This document shows, piece by piece, positions 15,187 to 20,449 of a stretch of DNA of 20,449 nt. Made by a program: the position numbers and the translations under genes. How positions within the stretch are numbered: the stretch's first letter is position 1; each line of letters begins with the position of its first letter. Under the pieces are notes generated by a model, which was not told the origin of the DNA, searched no databases, and worked only from the letters and a program-made list of their open reading frames with translations. The stretch spans positions 1 to 20,449 of the forward strand of contig DLLA01000066.1 in the NCBI GenBank assembly GCA_002479035.1, read 5' to 3'. Source of the DNA: Bacteroidales bacterium UBA7574 (GTDB lineage Bacteria > Bacteroidota > Bacteroidia > Bacteroidales > Paludibacteraceae).

Positions 15187-15696
15187 ATGCGTTTAATTAA
15201 GAATCCCTGGCAGGGAATTGAGGGCTACGACTGCTTCGGCTGCTGCCCCGACAACCCGATAGGTCTGCACATGCACTTCTATGAGGAGGGCAACGACGTG
15301 GTGTCCCTGTGGCACCCGAGCGAGAACTATCAGTCGTGGAAAAACACCCTGCATGGTGGTATTCAGGCTGTTCTGCTGGACGAGATATGCGGCTGGGTGG
15401 TCTTCCACAAGTTGCAATTATCGGGCGTAACCGCCAAGATGGAAACCCGCTACCGCCATCCCGTCTCCACCCTGCAACCCTACATCGAGATGCGTGCGCG
15501 GCTGAAAGAGCAGCACCACAACATCGCCATCGTGGCAGGCGAGATACGCAGCAGTGAGGGCGAACTATTGGTGGAATGTACCTGCACGTACTTCACCTTC
15601 AAGCCCGAAAACAGCCCGTCGGAAGTGCCATTCTGCCCGACGGAACTAGTTGGAGACGAAGTCACGAAAACAGAGATACTCCAATCCCTTTATTAA
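15187..15696 (+). CDS. PaaI-family hotdog thioesterase
   Basis: The 169-residue product is a single 4HBT hotdog domain. The N-terminal D-C-F-G-C-C-P-D-N-P-I-G-L-H and the L-H56-G-G-I-Q-A-V-L-L-D65-E-I motif are typical of PaaI-like acyl-CoA thioesterases; the His-Gly-Gly and acidic residue form the active site. Length is a little above the usual 130-150 because of a polar C-terminal tail. No signal peptide is seen, so it is cytoplasmic. The gene diverges from the acyl-CoA ligase gene, which suggests a shared role in acyl-CoA turnover, but the substrate is unknown. The upstream region has only a weak promoter match (TTCTTTG near 15116), so its promoter is not called. Confidence 0.88.
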   Translation: MRLIKNPWQGIEGYDCFGCCPDNPIGLHMHFYEEGNDVVSLWHPSENYQSWKNTLHGGIQAVLLDEICGWVVFHKLQLSGVTAKMETRYRHPVSTLQPYIEMRARLKEQHHNIAIVAGEIRSSEGELLVECTCTYFTFKPENSPSEVPFCPTELVGDEVTKTEILQSLY

Positions 15697-15708
15697 ATTT
15701 ACATCAGA

Positions 15709-15741
15709 GACCCGCGATAGACTCGCGATAGACCCGCGAAA
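15709..15741. repeat. Three tandem 11-bp repeats (GACCCGCGATA)
   Basis: GACCCGCGATA (15709-15719), GACTCGCGATA (15720-15730) and GACCCGCGAAA (15731-15741) lie head to tail just after the thioesterase gene. One base differs in the second copy and one in the third. The 11-bp pitch equals about one helical turn. Function unknown. Confidence 0.8.
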
Positions 15742-15768
15742 ATATCCGTGCTTTAGAAAGAAGGTTAA

Positions 15769-15793
15769 AAGTTAAAAATGTGATTTTTTACTT
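15769..15793. terminator. Putative bidirectional terminator between convergent genes
   Basis: AAGTTAAAAAT (15769-15779) pairs with ATTTTTTACTT (15783-15793) with one mismatch and a 3-nt loop. An outer AAGGTTA/TAACCTT pair (15761-15767, 15824-15830) may enclose it. It lies between the thioesterase gene and the minus-strand TPR-like gene. Confidence 0.5.
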
Positions 15794-15832
15794 GCAAGAA
15801 AATAGTGCGTATGACGGGACTTGTAACCTTTC

Positions 15833-16528
15833 CTACTCTTTCATATACATCTCTCTGAGAATATAAAAATCCGGTTCTTCGGCAAGGATTTGGCGGCACT
15901 TGACGATGGCAGCCTCACGGCTTTGCGTCTTGTCAATGCACTGAACCAGAGTGAGTTGCACGGCGCGCACGTTCCACAGCCATGGCGATACGCCTTGTGC
16001 GCGATAGAGGCTGTCGGCTTTCTCGTAGTGTTTGAGGGCTTCATGTTTGCTGCCCATCGGACCATAAAACTCCACATTGCCTTTCATGGTTTGGGCGAGC
16101 GGGTTAGCGGGGTCGGCAGACAGAGCGCGGTTCACCTCCGAGTAGATTTGTTTCCCGTACTTGCCAAACAACCAATGGTTTAGCGATAACTCGTAACTGC
16201 TTGCCCCTGCCTTGTATGCCAAGTAGGTGGCTTGGGGCAGTTGGGGGCGGAGCGTCTCGAGGTTTGCCTCGTAGTCGTCCAAGAGTTGGCGGGCGTTGTC
16301 GTGGTTGATGCTGATGGCATACGCCACATAGCCGTATTGGTAGTTGAGGTAGCGCAGTTGCTCGTCAAGAGGGGCTTGGGCGAAGTCGGTATCGGCAAGG
16401 TATGCCTCCCAGATATGCATATCGCGATGGAGGTAGGCACGATACAATTGTTGGTCCGAGTATTGCGCGAGGCAGATACTCGAACCAAACAATAACAGGT
16501 TGATAATCAACAATCCGGCGCGGCTCAT
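15833..16528 (-). CDS. Secreted TPR-like protein coupled to pfp
   Basis: The 231-residue product begins with a signal peptide ([17 protein letters not shown]), probably cleaved near residue 22. The mature part is all-helical with TPR-like features ([23 protein letters not shown], and [14 protein letters not shown]). It is probably periplasmic or on the outer membrane. Its start codon overlaps the pfp stop by ATGA (16525-16528), so translation is coupled to a glycolytic enzyme, an unexpected pairing for an exported protein. I recognise no specific family. The link may be only shared expression. Confidence 0.78.
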   Translation of the reverse strand: MSRAGLLIINLLLFGSSICLAQYSDQQLYRAYLHRDMHIWEAYLADTDFAQAPLDEQLRYLNYQYGYVAYAISINHDNARQLLDDYEANLETLRPQLPQATYLAYKAGASSYELSLNHWLFGKYGKQIYSEVNRALSADPANPLAQTMKGNVEFYGPMGSKHEALKHYEKADSLYRAQGVSPWLWNVRAVQLTLVQCIDKTQSREAAIVKCRQILAEEPDFYILREMYMKE

Positions 16529-18183
16529 TCCTTGTGCTCAAGCATGAGCGTGCGGGTAGGTTGGTCGCATACTTCGGACGGACCGTAGTACTGGATAGGA
16601 CCCGGGTAGATGTAACTGAGGTTGGGGTCAGCCCACTCGGCACGGTGTGCGGCAAAGTACTTGAACGGCTTGCCGTTGAGGTCCACGAGAGCCTTTTGGA
16701 TAACAGGCTTCATCTTGCCGTTGCGGCGTTCCATGTTCATCATCATGGTGATAGGCACACCGCCTGCCACCCACTCGGCAGCAGGTTTCGTCAAGTTGCG
16801 GACGATGGACATATAGCCCGTCTTGCCGGCAGCGATGAGGTGCGCAGCCGTCACGCCGAGGCTGTAGCAGTAGTCGGCATCAAAGTTGCTTGGGATAGCG
16901 CAACGACCCTCGTAGCCGAAGAAGTGGTTGAGGGCGGAGAACTTGCCTTTGTACACGCCAGCGGCTTTGAGTTGTGCAAGGCGTTTGCCTACCATCTCGA
17001 TGAGCAGTTTCTCCGTCTCGATTTGGCTGACGAGCACGTTGCCGTGAGGGTCGCGGTCGAGGGTCAACTGACGCGCGATACCTTTCGGCAGCGAGCGGTA
17101 GAGTTCGCACGACGCTGGCGACAGCATGGACTTGACGTACTCACGCTTGGCATCATCGCCTTCGAGAGAAGCGAAGTCCTCATTCTGTGCGAGCATGTCG
17201 TTGAGTTCCTGAATAAGCACGCGCATAGCGGGAATAAACTCAATCAAGCCCTCGGGGATAAGGATACTGCCGAAGTTGAGACCTGCATTCGCACGGTCCA
17301 CGATGACCTCCACAATCTGCTCTACGACGTCGTTGAGGGTCATGTTCTTGGCTTCCACTTCCTCGGAGATGAGGCAGATATTCGGTTGGCTCTGGAGTGC
17401 GCACTCAAGGGCGATATGGCTGGCGGAGCGTCCCATAAGACGGATGAAGTGCCAGTATTTCTTGGCGGAGTTGGCGTCGCGCTGTATGTTGCCAATCAAC
17501 TCGGAATAGACCTTGCATGCGGTGTCGAAACCGAAAGAGGTCTCAATCATCTTGTTCTTGAGGTCGCCATCAATAGTCTTGGGGCAGCCGATGACCTGAA
17601 TACCGCATTTCTTCTGCAGGTAGTACTCGGCGAGGACGCAGGCGTTGGTGTTGGAGTCGTCGCCGCCAATGATGACGATAGCCTTGATACCCAACTTGTT
17701 GCAGACTTCGATACCGTTGTCGAACTGCCACGTCTCTTCCAACTTGGTACGCCCCGAACCGATGATGTCGAAGCCGCCCGTGTTGCGGTACTCGTCAATC
17801 ACCTCTTTGGTAAGAAGTGTGTATTTGCCCTCTATCAGACCGCTCGGACCGCCCAAGAAACCGTAGAGTTTGCTCTCAGGATTGAGGCGTTTGAGGGCAT
17901 CGAACATACCGCAAATCACGTTGTGTCCGCCGGGGGCTTGCCCGCCCGACAGGATGACACCCACATTCATAGGCAGGTTCTCGATGTCGCCTGCCTTGCC
18001 TTGGGTGAACTCAATCACGGGCATACCGTAGGTGTTGGGGAACAGTTTCTCAATCTCGGCTTGGTCAGCCACAGACTGTGTCTTTTCGCCTTCGGAGAGG
18101 CGCACATGACCGCGCAAAGCAGCAGGCATCTTCGGCTGATACGAAGCTCGTGCCACCTGTAGCGGACTCTTCAACATTGTCAT
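16525..18183 (-). CDS. pfp: Pyrophosphate-dependent 6-phosphofructokinase, long form
   Basis: The enzyme reversibly phosphorylates fructose 6-phosphate with pyrophosphate in glycolysis/gluconeogenesis. The 552-residue product is the long PFP form. It has the phosphate-binding [14 protein letters not shown] (75-88), G-G-D-D-S-N (173-178), P-K-T-I-D-G-D-L (201-208) and [11 protein letters not shown] (250-260). The second Asp of GGDD (D176) and the Lys of PKTIDGD (K202) are known markers of PPi rather than ATP use. The start is M-T-M-L-K at 18183; an internal ATG two codons later is equally possible. A likely promoter -7 lies at 18293-18286 on the minus strand. The stop overlaps the TPR-like gene by 4 nt. 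Confidence 0.95.
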   Translation of the reverse strand: MTMLKSPLQVARASYQPKMPAALRGHVRLSEGEKTQSVADQAEIEKLFPNTYGMPVIEFTQGKAGDIENLPMNVGVILSGGQAPGGHNVICGMFDALKRLNPESKLYGFLGGPSGLIEGKYTLLTKEVIDEYRNTGGFDIIGSGRTKLEETWQFDNGIEVCNKLGIKAIVIIGGDDSNTNACVLAEYYLQKKCGIQVIGCPKTIDGDLKNKMIETSFGFDTACKVYSELIGNIQRDANSAKKYWHFIRLMGRSASHIALECALQSQPNICLISEEVEAKNMTLNDVVEQIVEVIVDRANAGLNFGSILIPEGLIEFIPAMRVLIQELNDMLAQNEDFASLEGDDAKREYVKSMLSPASCELYRSLPKGIARQLTLDRDPHGNVLVSQIETEKLLIEMVGKRLAQLKAAGVYKGKFSALNHFFGYEGRCAIPSNFDADYCYSLGVTAAHLIAAGKTGYMSIVRNLTKPAAEWVAGGVPITMMMNMERRNGKMKPVIQKALVDLNGKPFKYFAAHRAEWADPNLSYIYPGPIQYYGPSEVCDQPTRTLMLEHKE

Positions 18184-18285
18184 AACCTAACAATTTATAT
18201 ATTAAACTAATACCTTGATTTCTTCCTTCCATATCCCCAATTCCCCGCCTCGGATTCCCCGACCGCCTACTCCCCAATTTGTCTG

Positions 18286-18293
18286 CAAAGTTA
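18286..18293 (-). promoter_or_regulatory. -7 element for pfp
   Basis: TAACTTTG reads on the minus strand from 18293 to 18286, giving a leader of roughly 95 nt. No TTG is found at the ideal spacing. Confidence 0.55.
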
Positions 18294-18385
18294 GGAAAAA
18301 TAAACGGAATAACCTAATTCCTTGCGTGTTTTTGGTAGCACCATTCGCAAATTGCCACTTTGATGTGTCATTTTGGGGTTAATGA

Positions 18386-18418
18386 ATGATCGATTATATG
18401 GCTAATTATATGTTTGTT
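18386..18418 (+). repeat. Solo degenerate copy of the 740-1470 array motif
   Basis: ATGATCGATTATATGG followed by CTAATTATATGTTTGTT aligns with the array segment at 822-853, matching at about 26 of 32 columns by eye with one gap. It lies in the 327-bp divergent intergenic region between pfp and the DUF5063 gene, which otherwise holds only the two promoters. Confidence 0.6.
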
Positions 18419-18462
18419 CGCCAATATGTAGGTGTGTTATCCGCAATTCCTGGAACCCGGAT

Positions 18463-18493
18463 TTGCAAAATTGCACGATTTGTAGTAACTTTG
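18463..18493 (+). promoter_or_regulatory. Promoter of the DUF5063-exonuclease-methyltransferase operon
   Basis: TTG at 18463-18465, a 20-nt spacer and TAACTTTG at 18486-18493. The predicted start near 18500 lies about 11 nt before the ATG at 18511, and this excludes the open ATG at 18463 as the start codon. Confidence 0.78.
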
Positions 18494-18510
18494 CAACCAA
18501 ATTTGAAACA

Positions 18511-19035
18511 ATGGCAACAGACAGCACACCTTATATATATAGGGAGGAAACCATCGAATTTGTAACCGTTGCGGCGCAGACCTGCCTCTTTCTCGAGCAT
18601 ATCCGAGAGGTGGAGCGCGACGAGTTTATCCACAAGATTTTGTGCCTTTTCCCCCTTCTTTACCTCAAAACCCGCCTTTTGCACAAGCCGGAAGCGGTTC
18701 TAGATGGTTATCCCGAGCAGTTTGTCAGCGAGCAGGACTACGATGCCTTGCGCCAATCCGTGGCCGACCTTCTTGGTTCCGACGACGCCTACCTCGAGGT
18801 CTATATGGAGGATATGCGCTACTCGGATGAGCCCATTACCGCCTATATCTCCGAGGATATTGCTGATATATACCAGGAAATCAAAGACTTAGCAGGCAAT
18901 TTTCAGACGGCGGACGAGCGTGTCATGAACGATTCCCTTGCCGCCTGCCTTGATGGTTTTGAACTGCATTGGGGGCAGAAACTGCTCAATGTTCTTCGCC
19001 CTTTGCACGCTTTATCCCTGACAATCAATGAGTAA
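18511..19035 (+). CDS. DUF5063-family protein
   Basis: From ATG 18511 the product is 174 residues; the frame is open to 18463, but that codon is inside the promoter. The sequence fits the DUF5063 family of Bacteroidetes: F-V-T-V-A-A-Q-T-C-L-F-L-E, then L-C-L-F-P-L-L-Y-L-K, D-D-A-Y-L-E-V-Y-M-E-D-M-R-Y-S-D-E, and the end H-W-G-Q-K-L-L-N-V-L-R-P-L-H. It is predicted helical, acidic and cytoplasmic. No function is established. It overlaps the next gene by 8 nt, and the same trio (DUF5063, exonuclease, methyltransferase) is, as I recall, conserved in related genomes, which hints at a role in RNA metabolism; that is inference. Confidence 0.85.
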   Translation: MATDSTPYIYREETIEFVTVAAQTCLFLEHIREVERDEFIHKILCLFPLLYLKTRLLHKPEAVLDGYPEQFVSEQDYDALRQSVADLLGSDDAYLEVYMEDMRYSDEPITAYISEDIADIYQEIKDLAGNFQTADERVMNDSLAACLDGFELHWGQKLLNVLRPLHALSLTINE

Positions 19036-19753
19036 CCTGCTTCCTAACACGTTTGCGCAGCATATCGACAAGGAGTATCTCCAGACCCTCCCGTTGGTGC
19101 AGTTCGATGGCGACGTGATGGTGGTCGACTCCCCGACCAAGGTGGGTGAAGCCATCGGGTATCTCAGTCTCCAAAACCTCTTAGGCGTTGATACTGAGGC
19201 GCGTCCGTCCTTCACTCGCGGCACCCACTATCCTACCGCCCTGGCGCAGGTCGCCACCGAGGAGCGTTGTTTCCTTTTCCGCCTCACCCACATCGGTATG
19301 CCCCGCGCATTGGGCGAGATTTTCGCCAATCCCGATATATGCAAGGTGGGGCTTGCTTTCCGCGACGACCTCAACGGACTACGCAGGAGACGTGTCTTTG
19401 TACCGGCTAACTGTGTTGATATTCAGTCTATTGCACGCAAATACGGTATCATGGAACTGGGGCTGCAAAAGATTTTTGCCATCATCTTTGGGCAGAGAAT
19501 CAGCAAGTCGCAGCAACTCACCAATTGGGAGAACAACCACCTCACCCCCGAACAGGCGCGCTATGCCGCCACCGACGCATGGGCTACCTTGCTCATCTAC
19601 AAGCAGTTGATGCGCACCGAACCGCTTCCGCCCGAGGTCGTTGAGGCTCTCCGGCGGGCAGAACTTGAGGCACAACAACGGCACCAGCAGGAGGTGTTGG
19701 CACAACGAATGAATCAGAACAATCATGACGACCATCCAACTCAAACCGCATAA
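19028..19753 (+). CDS. DEDDy 3'-5' exonuclease (RNase D/WRN-like)
   Basis: The 241-residue product is a single DEDDy exonuclease domain. The metal-binding acidic residues are D55 and E57 (G-V-D-T-E-A-R-P-S), D113 or D114 (G-L-A-F-R-D-D-L), and Y179 with D183 in A-R-Y-A-A-T-D-A-W. G-T-H-Y-P-T-A-L-A-Q-V is also typical. There is no HRDC domain, so it is shorter than E. coli RNase D. The last 30 residues are Gln-rich and polar. It probably trims RNA or DNA 3' ends; which of these is not readable. It starts 8 nt inside the DUF5063 gene and overlaps the methyltransferase gene by 29 nt, so all three are translationally linked. Confidence 0.9.
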   Translation: MSNLLPNTFAQHIDKEYLQTLPLVQFDGDVMVVDSPTKVGEAIGYLSLQNLLGVDTEARPSFTRGTHYPTALAQVATEERCFLFRLTHIGMPRALGEIFANPDICKVGLAFRDDLNGLRRRRVFVPANCVDIQSIARKYGIMELGLQKIFAIIFGQRISKSQQLTNWENNHLTPEQARYAATDAWATLLIYKQLMRTEPLPPEVVEALRRAELEAQQRHQQEVLAQRMNQNNHDDHPTQTA

Positions 19754-20449
19754 AGAGGAGTCGCTACTCCGTTTCCACCCGTGGGTCTTCTCGGGGGCCA
19801 TTCGCACTATTCGTCTCGACCGCGACTACCCCTACGACGCTCCGCAAGAGGGCGAACTGGTGCAAGTGGTTGATAGTCACGACCATATATTGGGCGTCGG
19901 GCACTATCAAATCGGCTCTATTGCCGTGCGGATTTTGGCGTTTGGCACGGGCGAACTGCCCCGTGATTTTTGGCGTGAGCGCATTAAGGCAGCCTATCAA
20001 ATGCGCCAGGCTGTCGGGCTCATCACTCCCGCCAACAACACTTATCGTCTCGTCCATGGCGAGGGCGATTTCCTGCCCGGATTGGTGGTGGACATCTATG
20101 CGGACACAGCGGTGGTGCAGGCGCACTCCGTCGGCATGCACCTTCATCGTCAGGAAATAGCGCAAGCCATTGTAGATGAGGTGGTTAATGTCCGTAATGT
20201 GTACTACAAATCCGACGACACTCTGCCCTTCAAAGCCCGCATCGACGGGGAGCGCGTCGGCTATCTCATTGGGGGCGACACCCCCGATATGCGGGACGGG
20301 TTCTGGGCAATGGAGAATGGACTTTCCTTCCGTATCGACTGGCTGCGCGGGCAAAAAACGGGCTTTTTCATCGACCAACGCGAGAATCGTGCCCTGCTCG
20401 AGAGGTATGCACGCGGCAAGGATGTCCTCAATATGTTCTGCTACACCGG
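19725..20449 (+). CDS. RlmI-type class I SAM-dependent rRNA methyltransferase, 3' partial
   Basis: The frame from ATG 19725 stays open to the window end (241 full codons). The N-terminus is a PUA-like domain (L-K-P-H-K-E-E-S-L-L-R-F-H-P-W-V-F-S-G-A-I). The family marker E-G-D-F-L-P-G-L-V-V-D-I-Y follows, then T-G-F-F-I-D-Q-R-E-N-R and the start of the SAM-binding motif (N-M-F-C-Y-T). This is the order seen in RlmI/YccW-like enzymes, which methylate a cytosine in 23S rRNA; the exact target here is unproven. The C-terminal part of the methyltransferase domain lies outside the window. The 29-nt overlap with the exonuclease gene supports joint expression. Confidence 0.9.
   Translation, partial: MTTIQLKPHKEESLLRFHPWVFSGAIRTIRLDRDYPYDAPQEGELVQVVDSHDHILGVGHYQIGSIAVRILAFGTGELPRDFWRERIKAAYQMRQAVGLITPANNTYRLVHGEGDFLPGLVVDIYADTAVVQAHSVGMHLHRQEIAQAIVDEVVNVRNVYYKSDDTLPFKARIDGERVGYLIGGDTPDMRDGFWAMENGLSFRIDWLRGQKTGFFIDQRENRALLERYARGKDVLNMFCYT

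Noticed and set aside
16534..18162. 542-codon open frame on the plus strand
   Set aside because: It is antisense to the clearly recognised pfp gene; the protein has no domain pattern, and the openness follows from the codon use of pfp.
18406..18684. 92-codon minus-strand ORF
   Set aside because: It overlaps the DUF5063 promoter and coding start and has no supporting features.

Overview
The window looks like chromosomal DNA from a member of the order Bacteroidales. At least seven sites match the Bacteroidetes sigma-ABfr promoter pattern (TTG, 20-21 nt spacer, TAnnTTTG). Clear Shine-Dalgarno sequences are absent. A C10 protease carries what looks like a type IX secretion C-terminal signal. DUF5063, DUF6169, AAA/DUF4143 ATPase and PPi-type phosphofructokinase genes are also typical of this order. 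The exact genus cannot be read from the sequence.

Layout. 1-739: 3' part of a DUF1016/YhcG-type PD-(D/E)XK nuclease gene. 740-1470: a non-coding tandem array with a unit of about 137 bp, running up to the promoter of the next gene; a related solo copy lies at 18386-18418. 1506-3038: membrane-bound TPR regulator with a C-terminal HTH, ending at a strong terminator. 3119-7363: a probable four-gene secretion operon (small secreted protein, fibre-like protein with VGIG repeats, lipoprotein, C10 protease) with its own promoter and a terminator at 7468-7509. The lipoprotein and protease genes overlap by ATGA.

7569-10787 is an accessory stretch: an XRE regulator coupled by ATGA to an unknown protein; a 49-residue small ORF overlapping a DUF6169 gene; and an AAA/DUF4143 ATPase whose promoter is preceded by three 17-bp repeats at an exact 33-bp pitch. 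A fourth copy of that motif, and a duplicated promoter/leader segment, bracket the ATPase gene.

10979-20449 is mostly housekeeping: HD-domain phosphohydrolase and lpxD (probable operon); a convergent long-chain acyl-CoA ligase; a PaaI-type thioesterase divergent from it; PPi-dependent phosphofructokinase followed by a coupled secreted TPR-like protein on the minus strand; then a plus-strand overlapping operon of DUF5063, a DEDDy 3'-5' exonuclease, and an RlmI-type methyltransferase cut by the window end.

The most interesting parts are the tandem array and its solo copy, the 33-bp phased repeats at the ATPase promoter, the small ORF/DUF6169 pair, and the lipoprotein-protease pair. No complete, obviously new system can be proven from sequence alone.
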